DNA of 64,000 nucleotides from assembly GCA_949358305.1 (NCBI GenBank), contig OX442315.1:34188427-34252426 (forward strand), in the 5' to 3' direction. A program made the position numbers and the translations under genes. Every line of letters starts with the position of its first letter. Position 1 is the stretch's first letter. The notes under the pieces were generated by a model. That model was given only the letters and a program-made list of their open reading frames with translations, ran no database searches and had not been told where the DNA came from. Shown here piece by piece: positions 34,615 through 44,925 of the stretch. The DNA is from Strigamia acuminata (lineage: Eukaryota > Arthropoda > Chilopoda > Geophilomorpha > Linotaeniidae).

Positions 34615-37600
34615 TTATTTCTTCAAGTTATCGGCATAACTCGGCTTATCTTCCGAACTTGGTTCGTCCAGGTTGGGAGATGTGGTCAGTCTTGAAGAGT
34701 AGTCCGAGGGGTCTTCGCTCTCATTCAAGTAGAAACGTAGGTGTCCCGGCGCTTCCAGCGGATTTCCCGTTCGTTCGTGGGCCCAAATTGGTGGCAGGAA
34801 GGCCGACATACCTTGATTGGTGTGGTGGATTCTTTGGGCCTCGGCGATGCTGGTTGGTGCGCGATGGGCTCGGAGTAGTCGTTGATGTTGGATGAAGCGC
34901 TCGCCTCCGGCTCCGGCTTCGATAGCGTCCTTCATCCAGACGTAAAGAGAATAGCCACGATCTGGAGACTGGAGTAGTTTTGCCTCCGTGTCCTTCGTAA
35001 AGGACAACCCTGGGAAGTACATCCTGAGTCTGGCGGCGATTTGAGGCTCTGTCGTCTTTGGAACCTTCTTGCTCGACTTTGGGAGGAGCATCTTTTTCTT
35101 GGGTTCCTTCTTCTTGAGCGGGACTGGTTCGGCCAGTGGCTCGGAGGGTCCCTTCTCCCTCGGCGGAGGCGGAGGAGGAGGCGTCGGATCCCTGGGAACC
35201 GGAGCCTCTGCGGTTGGCGTGGCCGCCGAAGGTGACGGGAGCGAGCGTTGAATTATCGCTCGAACGTTCTGGTAGGAGGCCTCTGGATCCGGGTCCTGGG
35301 CCACCATTTGGGCTCGAATTACTGCCGCAGAGGGCACCAGACGTGTCCAGCTGTCTACGAGAGCCGGCGGAACTTGGAAACCCTCGTGGGCCACCACGAT
35401 CCAGGCTGCTACAGCAACACGTGCGTTTCGGAAGGTGGCGGCGGCCAGCAAAATCGACATCAAGTCGGTAATGGCAACCACGATCCTCGTATTCCAATTT
35501 GGATGATCCCGATTTTTGTTCTGCGTATATTCAATTGAGATCCGCTGAAGGTTCGTGATGACGTTTTGGATCACGTTTTGTTGGTAGGAGTCCATCTCGC
35601 ACAAAAGCGCTCTAGCTTGCTCCACGGTCGTTACCTCCAGAAACTGTTGCAACGTTACCTCCGAAGGGTTGATTGGAGTCGAGGCTTGGATGACTGCTGG
35701 GGCTGGCAACATCGGATTGGGTCCCGTGGATGTCGTTGGCTGAGGCACAGATCTGACCAGACGTCTTGATTTTTCCGGTTCGGGCTTGTCCCAAACGATT
35801 GGAGTTCTCGTTGAAGTTGAGGCTTCGGGGATAGTTGGGAGAGGTTCGACTTTGGTCGGTCCAAAGCGAGCTTCTCGATGTCTGAGTTGTTCTTCAGAAC
35901 TCAGTGTCGGTGCGCCGATTATCACTTTCTTGCGAAAGGCGCTTGGGAGGCTGACGCTGGATGTTACGCTTCTCGTCTGTGAGAGTTCCGGCTTGATGAA
36001 AGCACTTGGCGCCGTCTCTAGACTCGAGGCGGTCGAGGGGGTCGGGCGGTAGACTGGTTTCGGCTGCATTTGTTGGTATTTCATAACCACCGCGAGGAGA
36101 TCCGCCTGAGTATACATCTTCTTCTGCTCGGGGACCTCGTCGATAATCACTTCGTCGTCAATCTTCATCGGTTCGGGACTGTCCCAAATCGATTTGATGA
36201 CTTCACAGCGTCTCCTATCTCGCTGTCGTAATTCCTCTTCGCGATACGCTTTCCATGAACGTGCGCGACTCTCCGATCCTCTCCTTCTTCGTTCGTCCTG
36301 TAACCGGAGGTTCTCTCGTTCACGTCGGGCTTTCTCATCACGTTCGCGTAGGAACTCCTCTCGATGTCTATTCCAGGATTCCTTGTTTTCTTCCCGCCGT
36401 CGGAAGTAATTTCTACGATAATCGTCCCAATTTTCTTGGTTCCTATCGCGTCTGCGTTGATCCTCTCGACGGTCGGGGCGTTCGCGCACATTTTCTCTTC
36501 TTCGGCTGGTTGACGGGGCGTCCCTGGATTGAAATCGCGATGTTTGTGGGGCCTCCGTCTTTCCCAGGCGAGAGAGAGCGCTTGGTTTGGCCAGGCGTTT
36601 CTCTGTCGCGGGTTTCTTATTCTGCGCGCTGCTGGAAGTGCTTGGCTTGTCCAGGCATTGTTTCTTCGCTGAGCAGCCTGCTTCGTCGTGCTCGTTGGAG
36701 AGACGTTTCTCGGCTTTCTGGCGTTTGCGACCAAAGAAGCCCAAAAAATGCAATTGATGCATTGCTCGTTGCGAGGTGATGAAACCGTGTCTCGGTCTCC
36801 AATCTGGGCGGTCGGGCCGGTCTTCGCGGATCTGAAGGAGCCAAAACCTGATTTCCTCGGTCGAGTAACCGTCCGGCTGTAGATAATTGAAAACCTCGTC
36901 ATGTGCGGTCCGCCTTACTTCTTCGTAATATGCCATATGGATCTGGTGTTTTTCTTCATCTGTTTCGGCGTCGCGCCATTGTTCGTAAACGTCCCATCCT
37001 CGCTGGTCGTCAGGAAAGGCGGCTCGGATTAGTGGATTCGGGATTGGCGCTGGCGGGTCCATATTTCTCGAGATAACTGCCCGTAAAGCTGCTTGATATT
37101 GGCGCGGCATGTAGTGGATCAACGTTTGCTGGCTGGACCAGTAGCGGCTGATCGCACGGGACAATAAAAGGCGAATTTTCCATGGTTCAAAGTCGACCGC
37201 TTCTTCGAGCGCTTGTCGGAACAGTATGGGGATTACTTCGCGCCATAAGCTGCCTGCGGAAACTCTTTTCGGGTCGATTTGCCCCCACGTAGTGCGATAT
37301 CCGTCCTAAATATTAGAATATTAATAAATATATTAGGATCGTTGATTAATTTGTCATATTTTTGTAGAGATTCTTTCGTCTAACACAAGATGGCGTCATG
37401 GTCGGCCATGTGCTTTTCGACCACGTGTTTTGAAGTTAATTTTTCTTTCGGTATTTGATTAATTTTGATAATTTGTCACTTAAAGTTAAATTATTTTTTC
37501 GTTTGTGGTCAGTCCACGAACTTATTTCGTATTTTTGATTATCGATACTTGAATTTTTTCTATTTTTTTTTTTTTTTTTTTACTTACGTCGGGTTGGACA

Positions 37601-37740
37601 TCGGGTTCATTGGGTTCGTCCCAATTTCCCTCTTCGTTGTTTACAATGATTTGTAACAAATCCACTTGATCTTCATCGTCATCCTCGGAAGCGTTGTTTA
37701 CGGCCCGTTCAATTTCTTTCTTCCAATCATTTCTTTTCAT
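34615..37740 (-). CDS. Third gene of Gypsy-2 (spliced, env position, unknown function)
   Basis: Two exons: 37740-37588 (51 codons from ATG) and 37305-34615 (896 codons plus stop), about 947 residues. Exon 1 ends GAC|GTAAGT and exon 2 begins after TTTAG, both in phase 0. The unspliced frame stops at 37522, and the codon before exon 2 is TAG in frame, so splicing is needed to join them. Exon 2 has no early in-frame ATG; the first is at 37110. Features: acidic N-terminus; an Arg/Glu-rich, probably helical region (about 318-418) with three copies of a W-x2-[YH]-R-x2-[YFE] motif; a hydrophobic stretch (about 659-690) broken by charged residues; a proline run and a Lys-rich segment after it. No signal peptide, no clear transmembrane anchor and no cysteine pattern of an envelope protein. 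I do not recognise it. It could be a nucleic-acid-binding or structural accessory protein. Confidence 0.8.
37306..37587 (-). other. 282-nt intron in the third gene of Gypsy-2
   Basis: Donor GTAAGT (37587-37582) is a full consensus; acceptor AATATTTAG ends at 37306; a branch-like TTCTAAT lies just upstream of the acceptor. An A-run in the element sense follows the donor. Removal keeps frame and skips stops. For the element to transpose, the genomic RNA must keep this intron. Confidence 0.82.
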
Positions 37741-37925
37741 TTTTCGGAAATTAATTTGATACTTTGATTTACGGCTGCCTCGAGGTGATCGTCGCTTAGT
37801 CGGAGATGACAGTGATAAATGTGGGTCGGGTTAGAGGTTAACTATTAGTCTCATGTCATCTTTGATTGGTTTGGCCAATTAAGACGCATTGTGGGACGTA
37901 ACAGGTGTCCCCCCTGTGGTTGTTT

Positions 37926-40900
37926 TTATCGATTGTTTGAGACAATGGCCGGAGTCGCTTTTTGTTTTCCGACGAGTTTCCCGTCTTTTATGAACGGGTT
38001 TGGCTTGTGTCGACGCATACCGTATATTTTATCAGGTTTGAGGATTCTTGTAGTCTTATTTTTGTTTGATTGCTTTCCTTTTTTAGGAGATTCTTCGACT
38101 ATTTCCTCCCTCTCCGAAATCTCATCCGGGGCGTCGGCCGCTTCGTGTGACTCATCTTGAACTAAATTGGTTGGGCCAGTTTGTTCATCTAAAAACATGT
38201 CGCGAATAATTGGATTTTGCGCTGGTTTCGTCTGATATTCCGTCCAAGCCTCTTGAGGAAACTCAGGTAAGTATGGAGTTAATTCTCGGGCGTGGATCGA
38301 TCTAAAATTAACGTTATCTGCCAATCTTTTTAGCTTGAAAGCGTTTCCGCCGTGGGCTTCGAGTATGACGTACGGGCCGTCGCGTTTGTCTGCTAAGCCT
38401 GCGTGGATCCCCTTATCGGCGCTGGACTGAATATGTGTGTCTTTCCAGACGAGGTCATTGACTTTAAAATTGCAGAAGGGCCGATCCTTTCCAGCAATGC
38501 TAATACGATCTCTCATGTCGAATATGTGTGACATCATGTGCTGATAAGTGGCCGAAATTATTTGCTCCAGTCTGTCGACATAAATATGAGGCTTCTCAGG
38601 ATCAATTTCCAGTATTTCCTCCGGTATTCGTGGGTCCCAGGGTACTCTGAGTTCCCGAGCGAAGTTTAGAAACGCGGGAGAAAATTTGCGGTTCCTTGAG
38701 ATCGTTGTGCGGATGCTGAAGGCAATTTCACGAAGATATTCGTCCCAGCTGGAGTGAACATCGGTGAAAATTGCTAGTGCATATTTTATATCGCGATTTA
38801 ACCTTTCGACGGGATTGGCCCGTGGATTATAGGTTGATGTATATGATGTCTCGATGTCGAATTTTTTACAGAAGTCTTTGTACAAATTTGACGCGAATTG
38901 TGGTCCATTATCGGAGATTAATTTTCGAGGGAATCCAAAATGAAGCGCCACTTCGTACAAACATCGAATGATTTTTTGCTTAGTTGGTCTCTCCATTGGA
39001 AAGAGTTCGGGCCATCCAGTCGCGACATCCATGATTACTAATATATATTTGTTTTTATTGGATGACGTGGGCTTTGGGCCCATTAAATCCACGCTCCAGC
39101 AATCGAAGGGTGCGAAAGGGCCAAGTGAGATTCTCTCGTAGCTCTTGGGCGTCCTCGGCTTGCACGCTTGGCATCTGGGGCAGTGATGAATAAAACGAAC
39201 GATATCTCGGGTCATTTTTGGCCAGAAATAAAGTTGATTTGCTCGGTAGATCGTTCTGGCCACTCCAGAATGTCCGGCGAGCGGGTGTCCGTGGACCATC
39301 CACAGAAACCTTGTCAGCAGACTCCTGGGTATAACGACTTTCATCGAAGTTCCCGTCTCCGTCAGATCATCGCGGAAATTCGGGTGGTGTTTTAGTAGAA
39401 GTCCATCCTCGATTAAGTACGTGGAGGCTTCTCTTTCGAATTCTTCGCGTTGGATTTCGTCGAAATTCTCGTCGGGAAATTTTTTATCTGTGATGAAGTT
39501 TCGATAAGTTTTACAGAAGTCGTCTGTCATCTGGGCGGCTATTAATTCGTCCCTGGTGGGCGGCTTACTATTCGTCCCCTTGCTTACGTGGGCGACGAAT
39601 GCTCGAACGTACTTGTCGGAGATTCGAGGTTCTATCGTTAGCTCGTAATTTGGGTGAGCGTCCTTGACAGACTGGTATGCTCGGAGCCAATAATTGTAAT
39701 AATTTTGGTCTCCTGACTCGAGTTTCTCCTTGGGTAATTCGTTTAGCTTTTTAAATTCCCATTTTCGGACGGGGTTCGGACAGTAGAAGAGGCGTGAGTC
39801 GTCCTCTCCGCAGTCGGTCTCGTCTTCGGGGTCTGAAGCTGGGGCTCGTGAGAGGGCGTCTGCCACGACGTTGAATTTTCCGGGTCGGTATTCAATGATT
39901 AAGTCACAAGCCATTAATTCTAGCTGCCAGCGAGCCATTCTTCCGGACGGTTCCTTCAACGCCATTAACCACTTTAGTGCTTCGTGGTCAGTTTGTACGT
40001 TGAACTTGGTAAATTCCAGGTATGGTCTGAATTTTCGGATTGCCCAGACGACGGCTAGACATTCTAACTCTGTCGCATTATAATTCTTTTCGGCTGCTTG
40101 TAATTTCCGGCTGATGAACATCGTCGGGACCTCTAACACTACTCCGTCGATGTCATGCTTTTGAAGCAACGCAGCACCTAGGCCAATTCGACTGGCGTCG
40201 GTGTGAAGAGTGAATTCTCGATTAAGATCTGGTAGGGGAATTCGTTTTACATCGATCAGCATTTGTTTTATCTTGTTAAACGATGTTTCGCAGTGGTCAG
40301 TCCACTCGAAATCTTTATCGTTGCGTAACAGATCTGTGATGGGTGCCGCGACGTCTGCCAAATTTGGGAGCAATCGATTGAAGAAATTCACCATGCCCAT
40401 GAAACGTTGGACTCCTTTTACATCTTCCGGGGCGGGGAACTGGCTAATCGCCTGGGTCTTTTTCGGGTCGATGGATAGGCCACCTGTTCCGACTGTGTAA
40501 CCCAGGAATGCCAATTCTTTGCGGCAAAATTTACTTTTCCCTGGATGAATGTTTAGACCGGCTTTTGTGAGTCGCTCCATGACGTCATTCACGTGTATCA
40601 GGTGGTCTTCAAAAGTTTGGGAGACTATGACTATATCATCGAGGTAAGCCCATGCGTATTTGTGTAAGGCATCGCCGAGAACTTTTTCTATTAGTTTTTG
40701 AAAGGTGGCGGGTGCGTTTACTAACCCGAAGGGCATTACATTAAACATCAGTCGACCCTGTGGTGCCCAAAAAGCTGTTTTCTCTTTATCCTCTTCCCGC
40801 AATTCAACCTGCCAGTAACCCTTGGACAAGTCCATGGTCGTGACCCAGTTAAATGGGGCGAGCTCCCGTAGAATCGCTTCTATTGACGGCATTTGGATGG

Positions 40901-42032
40901 GGTCGATGACGGTTATGGCGTTTAAAGGTCTATAATCGATGCAGAGGCGCGGTTCGGAGCCTGGTCGCATGACGAGGACAATCCTCATTCCATATTCTCC
41001 GATGGCGTGCGACACGATCCCTTTTTCGAGCAACTCGTTGCACATCGTTCTTACGATATGTCTCTTTTGGGGATTCATAGTTTTAAAAGGTACTCGCACC
41101 GGTTTTCCCGTAACCAATTCGATCTCGTGCATTACGTAACTAGTCTTTCCTGGATCTTTATTTAAGTTCTTCGAGTGCTTCTTGAGCATTTCCTCGAGGA
41201 GTTTCGTTTGTTCTTCTCCAAGATTGGCGTCCATGGCCAGATTATGTATTAAATTCTCCTCTTGGAGGATAGTATTAAACGACTTAAAATTATAGTCTTG
41301 GATGAACTTCTTAATTTCGCCTCCTCCCCATTCCTCGTCGTCCTTAGCTTTGTCTAGGAGTTCCGGAGGTATTATGGGTAGTCGTGGGTCCTCGTGGTTG
41401 TCGATGTAATTCCACGAACGTGTGACTGGGTTGGGCTGGATGTTCATCCGTTCCATCAAATCCATTCCTATCAGCAGGATTGTGTCTCGGGTTGGTAACA
41501 CGATGAAGAAATGCTTAATCGTGCCTCCTTCCCATACAAAATCGGTTGATAACGTCCCCACTGCTCTAACTTCTCCCGCTGCTGTAAGAACTCGAATGTT
41601 CTCGTTCATTCCCCGTAATTTTTTCTGTATTTTTTCTTCGAGTGATTCGAATAAGTCGGTGGAGATAAACGACTGATCCGCTCCCGAGTCGAGTAGTCCC
41701 ATTAACACCTTTTTGCCGAAAGAGACTGGTATTTTAGCCAGTACGCTCTTCGCTTCTGTTGATAGGTTGCAACGAAGTATTCGCTTTTTAAGAGGATTGG
41801 CCCCTTGGTCAAGCGGCAAAGTCATGAAAGCGTTGGCTATACCGTCTTCGTCTCTAATTTCGAATTTCCGTTTTTTGGTTGGAGTTGTGACTTCCTCGTT
41901 GGCAGCTTCCTCGAAGAATTCCAACAATTTTTCCATTTCTTTAATTTGTTTTTCCACCAGAGTAAGGTCCATCGTTTTCGAAGTTATCGCGAGCGGATGT
42001 GGAATCACTTTTGTTCCGCCCGCGAGTTCCAG
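37926..42032 (-). CDS. pol: Pol of Gypsy-2 (protease, RT, RNase H, integrase)
   Basis: Reached by -1 frameshifting from gag; the pol frame is open from 42113, so it overlaps gag by 109 nt. It has no ATG near its start (first at 41972), which argues against separate initiation. Numbering from the GTG codon at 42008 gives 1360 residues. Protease LLDSGAD with Asp107. Reverse transcriptase about 290-510 with YLDD at 455-458. RNase H with D604 (TDAS) and D674 (TDHE). Integrase with zinc-binding H908-x4-H913 and C943-x2-C946, catalytic D974, D1033, E1068 (D-x34-E, NPVER form), then a GPY/F-like segment (RDGPYVILE). The basic C-terminus has no chromodomain that I can see. All catalytic residues are present. 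Confidence 0.95.
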   Translation of the reverse strand: MELAGGTKVIPHPLAITSKTMDLTLVEKQIKEMEKLLEFFEEAANEEVTTPTKKRKFEIRDEDGIANAFMTLPLDQGANPLKKRILRCNLSTEAKSVLAKIPVSFGKKVLMGLLDSGADQSFISTDLFESLEEKIQKKLRGMNENIRVLTAAGEVRAVGTLSTDFVWEGGTIKHFFIVLPTRDTILLIGMDLMERMNIQPNPVTRSWNYIDNHEDPRLPIIPPELLDKAKDDEEWGGGEIKKFIQDYNFKSFNTILQEENLIHNLAMDANLGEEQTKLLEEMLKKHSKNLNKDPGKTSYVMHEIELVTGKPVRVPFKTMNPQKRHIVRTMCNELLEKGIVSHAIGEYGMRIVLVMRPGSEPRLCIDYRPLNAITVIDPIQMPSIEAILRELAPFNWVTTMDLSKGYWQVELREEDKEKTAFWAPQGRLMFNVMPFGLVNAPATFQKLIEKVLGDALHKYAWAYLDDIVIVSQTFEDHLIHVNDVMERLTKAGLNIHPGKSKFCRKELAFLGYTVGTGGLSIDPKKTQAISQFPAPEDVKGVQRFMGMVNFFNRLLPNLADVAAPITDLLRNDKDFEWTDHCETSFNKIKQMLIDVKRIPLPDLNREFTLHTDASRIGLGAALLQKHDIDGVVLEVPTMFISRKLQAAEKNYNATELECLAVVWAIRKFRPYLEFTKFNVQTDHEALKWLMALKEPSGRMARWQLELMACDLIIEYRPGKFNVVADALSRAPASDPEDETDCGEDDSRLFYCPNPVRKWEFKKLNELPKEKLESGDQNYYNYWLRAYQSVKDAHPNYELTIEPRISDKYVRAFVAHVSKGTNSKPPTRDELIAAQMTDDFCKTYRNFITDKKFPDENFDEIQREEFEREASTYLIEDGLLLKHHPNFRDDLTETGTSMKVVIPRSLLTRFLWMVHGHPLAGHSGVARTIYRANQLYFWPKMTRDIVRFIHHCPRCQACKPRTPKSYERISLGPFAPFDCWSVDLMGPKPTSSNKNKYILVIMDVATGWPELFPMERPTKQKIIRCLYEVALHFGFPRKLISDNGPQFASNLYKDFCKKFDIETSYTSTYNPRANPVERLNRDIKYALAIFTDVHSSWDEYLREIAFSIRTTISRNRKFSPAFLNFARELRVPWDPRIPEEILEIDPEKPHIYVDRLEQIISATYQHMMSHIFDMRDRISIAGKDRPFCNFKVNDLVWKDTHIQSSADKGIHAGLADKRDGPYVILEAHGGNAFKLKRLADNVNFRSIHARELTPYLPEFPQEAWTEYQTKPAQNPIIRDMFLDEQTGPTNLVQDESHEAADAPDEISEREEIVEESPKKGKQSNKNKTTRILKPDKIYGMRRHKPNPFIKDGKLVGKQKATPAIVSNNR

Positions 42033-42038
42033 TTTTTT
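41987..42038 (-). promoter_or_regulatory. -1 ribosomal frameshift signal between gag and pol
   Basis: Slippery heptamer A AAA AAC at 42038-42032, correctly phased to the gag codons ACA AAA AAC. A 6-nt spacer follows, then an 11-bp stem: TCGCGGGCGGA (42025-42015) pairs with TCCGCTCGCGA (41997-41987), with one G-U pair and a 17-nt loop. Slipping back one base enters the pol frame, and gag otherwise ends at TGA 42007-42005. All parts match the known architecture of retroviral -1 sites. Confidence 0.9.
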
Positions 42039-44851
42039 GTCATACTGTCGAGTTTGGCGGTGAGTTCCTTCAAGATTTTGTCTTGTTCCTTCGCGAGCAA
42101 TTTCACTAGCTCCTCACGCTCTGCGGCCTTGTCGTCGGCTTTTTTCTTTGCCAGTTTTGGGCAGGCCTGACGCCAGTGGCCGTCTTCGTTACAGAAATTA
42201 CAAGGGCTTTTCTTCTTTCCCTCCCGCTCAAAAGGTTTTTTGGGGTAGTCCTTCTTCTCGGAAGTCGCCTCTGTTTTCGGGTTGTGGTGTTCCGATTTTC
42301 TGGACTTCATCTGAGGTCGGTAGCTGGGCGCCAGTTCCTTCCCCATGTTTGCGTGTACCACATCGTTGATACCTTCGTCAGCCTCATCGCTTTCCGAGAA
42401 TTGCTCAGAGTCTTCGCTTACTTCGTCTTCCGACTTTTCCTCGGCGGCGTTAGTTTGCGTGCGATAGGCCTTACTCGGAGGTGGTAAAGGGTTAGAAGCT
42501 TGTTGGTTTTTCTTTGAGGGGAGTGGCTCTATACTTCCGTTTAGATAATTTCGCGATTGGAGCAGCTTAGTGGAGTCTATGCTGCGCTCCTGTATTCGTT
42601 GCTGTCGGGCCACTCCTAGAGCTCGCTCTTCTTTTGTCAGATTTTCGTTATACCGAGCATTTACTTCGGTGTGTTTCTTCTCGACGAAAGCTAGGATGGC
42701 TTTGAAATTATCCCCCTTAGGAGCGTTCATTTCTCGTAGGACTTTGGTTGCGGTTTCGTTTAGTCCTTGTTCGAAGAGAGCTTTCTGAGCGTGTTGGTCA
42801 AATGGTTTGTCCATTTCACGGAACAGGCTGTCGGCTCGTTGTACGTATTCCCTCAGAGTTTCCCCGGGAGCTTGCTTCATAGAGCTTACTCTTTTCTGGA
42901 TTTCTTGGCTCGTCTCGCCATATTGATTGTGGAACTTTATGACGAAATCTTCCCAGTTTCGGGGTTGGACATCAGCGTACCAGTTTCGGGCCCGGTTGAT
43001 CAGCATTTCTGGTATTCCGCGTGCAACCATTTCGTCGGGTTCCGCTCCTAAGCGATTAATCGTCAGGGCGACTTCGTCCAAAAACAAGTTGCCGGCGTTC
43101 CAGGATCCGTCGAACTTAATTAGTCTCAGGGTCGTCCACTTGATGTTGTTATCCTTGCGAGAATACAGCCATCGGTCTGCGGAGTAACGTTTCAACAATC
43201 CTTCGCTTCGATCGTCCTCCTCGGTCTCTTGGCCACGGCTTTGTTGAAGCTTTTGGTCCATGGCCTGAAGGAGTTCGTCTCTCATCGTCCGTAGTTGGTT
43301 GCTTAGCGAGTCAGTCTCACTAAGCAGCGGTGATGATCGTGGATTGTCGGAAGGGAGGCTTGGGTAATGCGTACCGTTGCCCGTCAGTCCGAACTGATTG
43401 TGTTGGAACGACGTTTTCCCTGATGATCCCGCGGTGTTCGGGTTATTCGTGAGGTCTTGCGCTATGGTTGAGTTATCTGGGTTCGCTTTCTCTGGAGCGG
43501 AGGTTTGGCTCAACTTTGTTCCGGGCGGTATCAGATCGTCCAGTCGGGTCCCCGTGAGGCCTTCGTTCGTTTTTTTGATAAAAACGTAGGAATCTCTCCC
43601 AGCATACGCTTCGGCGGCGTGTTTCTTTTCGAGGTGATTTTTAACTGCGTTAATCTCCTCGAGCGTCGGCATGGCCAGTTTATTTTGACCTACTTCGTTG
43701 CGTATTTGATTCTTCTGATTTATACATCTGATTAGTTCTGCGTTAGGGTCGCCTGGGTTGTTATTACTGGTTTGGCCAGTTTTCATTGCGAATGAGTTTT
43801 TTATTGCCCATGATTGCGCGCCCTGATTATTCCTCCTATCTTGTATAAACGCCTCGTACAGTTCTCCTTTGACTTCGTCCGATTCGTTCAAGATGCTATC
43901 TAGTCCGTTGACTCGGATACTGCCGTGAGATGCTTGAGAGTCGATACTTTCGCTGTCTGACGTTGCTTCGCCGCCTGTCTCGGACTGTTGTCGATCTGCT
44001 CCGACCCGACGTCGTTTCTCTCCGCGTCTGGCCGTGTTATCTGCCGATCGTTTTTCAGTCCTCTGATTTACTAGGTCGATTACTCGGCTTAGCTCTGCGT
44101 AGGGATCCTTGTCCTGGTCGATCTCGATGCCGTGTGCGCAAGCTACCCGAGTTACTTCTATTGCTTTGGCTACCAGCTCCTTAGCTGTGTGAGACCGTTC
44201 TGGGGAGCTCTGTACGGAGTTTGGCTCCGAATGCTGGCTTAACCCGTTGCTTGGCGGCCGGATCTGGCAGTCCTTTGCCATTTCTCGTTCGATTATTTTC
44301 TGCTTCGCGAGCAATTCTCGAGCCAGCTCGCGCTCCAGTGCCATTTGTTTAGCTTGGTGTTCTTGTGCCAAGCTCTGTTCCATGGCAGCTAATTTCTCGC
44401 GATGCTCTCTGGCTAAATCTTCCATCAATTCGTTTTTCTTCTTCTCTAACGCGACTGTTCTTGCTTGGTCTGCGCGGGCAGCCTCGTTGATCATTGCGGC
44501 ACTTGTGTTTGCCGCTTTATTTAGAAGAGTCATTAGATCCATTTCACTGGGATCCTTTTCGACAGGTCTTGGGCTTTTCAATCCGAATCGAGGGTTTTCG
44601 AACGATTTATTTAGTCCGTTTTCTTCGTGAGAGCTTCCTGATCCTTCGAATTCGCCTCCCGTAAACGGAAGTTGTCTTGCAAGGGGAAGGCTTTCACTTG
44701 ATGATTCCGTTGAAACTTTAGTCGAGTTAGTCTCGACTTCTGGTTCCACGTGGTTCGCTTCTTCCGCTTTTTGGCGTTCGATTTCTTCGGCTTCTTTTCT
44801 ATCCTTTTCGTCGTTACGCCTTTTTCTATCTTCTGCGGTAGTTTTTGTCAT
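42005..44851 (-). CDS. gag: Gag of Gypsy-2
   Basis: 948 residues from ATG at 44851, long for a Gypsy Gag. N-terminal third is charged, with a Glu/Lys/Ala-rich coiled-coil-like stretch at about 120-205. A retrotransposon Gag (capsid-like) domain lies at about 590-750 (LIKFDGSWNAGNLF ... REYVQRADSLFREM). An acidic linker follows, then a single zinc knuckle (C884-x2-C887-x4-H892-x4-C897), then a Lys/Glu-rich helical tail to the TGA at 42007. It is the structural protein that packages the element RNA. The tail carries the frameshift signal. Confidence 0.93.
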   Translation of the reverse strand: MTKTTAEDRKRRNDEKDRKEAEEIERQKAEEANHVEPEVETNSTKVSTESSSESLPLARQLPFTGGEFEGSGSSHEENGLNKSFENPRFGLKSPRPVEKDPSEMDLMTLLNKAANTSAAMINEAARADQARTVALEKKKNELMEDLAREHREKLAAMEQSLAQEHQAKQMALERELARELLAKQKIIEREMAKDCQIRPPSNGLSQHSEPNSVQSSPERSHTAKELVAKAIEVTRVACAHGIEIDQDKDPYAELSRVIDLVNQRTEKRSADNTARRGEKRRRVGADRQQSETGGEATSDSESIDSQASHGSIRVNGLDSILNESDEVKGELYEAFIQDRRNNQGAQSWAIKNSFAMKTGQTSNNNPGDPNAELIRCINQKNQIRNEVGQNKLAMPTLEEINAVKNHLEKKHAAEAYAGRDSYVFIKKTNEGLTGTRLDDLIPPGTKLSQTSAPEKANPDNSTIAQDLTNNPNTAGSSGKTSFQHNQFGLTGNGTHYPSLPSDNPRSSPLLSETDSLSNQLRTMRDELLQAMDQKLQQSRGQETEEDDRSEGLLKRYSADRWLYSRKDNNIKWTTLRLIKFDGSWNAGNLFLDEVALTINRLGAEPDEMVARGIPEMLINRARNWYADVQPRNWEDFVIKFHNQYGETSQEIQKRVSSMKQAPGETLREYVQRADSLFREMDKPFDQHAQKALFEQGLNETATKVLREMNAPKGDNFKAILAFVEKKHTEVNARYNENLTKEERALGVARQQRIQERSIDSTKLLQSRNYLNGSIEPLPSKKNQQASNPLPPPSKAYRTQTNAAEEKSEDEVSEDSEQFSESDEADEGINDVVHANMGKELAPSYRPQMKSRKSEHHNPKTEATSEKKDYPKKPFEREGKKKSPCNFCNEDGHWRQACPKLAKKKADDKAAEREELVKLLAKEQDKILKELTAKLDSMTKNWNSRAEQK

Positions 44852-44852
44852 T

Positions 44853-44858
44853 TCTTAC
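44853..44858 (-). promoter_or_regulatory. Candidate leader splice donor of Gypsy-2
   Basis: GTAAGA on the minus strand, one base upstream of the gag ATG. By analogy with retroviruses, it could splice to an acceptor between pol and the third gene (candidates end near 37787 and 37770) to make a subgenomic mRNA. No transcript evidence. Confidence 0.45.
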
Positions 44859-44925
44859 GATATAATGATCGATCGAAAGATCCCGGTTATTATTTAAAGT
44901 ATTGTCTTAAGGTTAGCAAATCTAT

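Noticed and set aside
34615-37305. Envelope gene
   Set aside because: No signal peptide, no clear membrane anchor, no envelope-like cysteine pattern; position alone is not enough.
37522-37740. Stand-alone 72-codon protein
   Set aside because: It ends in a lysine run encoded by intron sequence; the consensus donor at 37587 makes it exon 1 of the third gene.
41970-42010. Independent start of pol at GTG 42008 or ATG 41972
   Set aside because: The pol frame extends upstream into gag and a complete -1 frameshift signal is present, which explains expression better.
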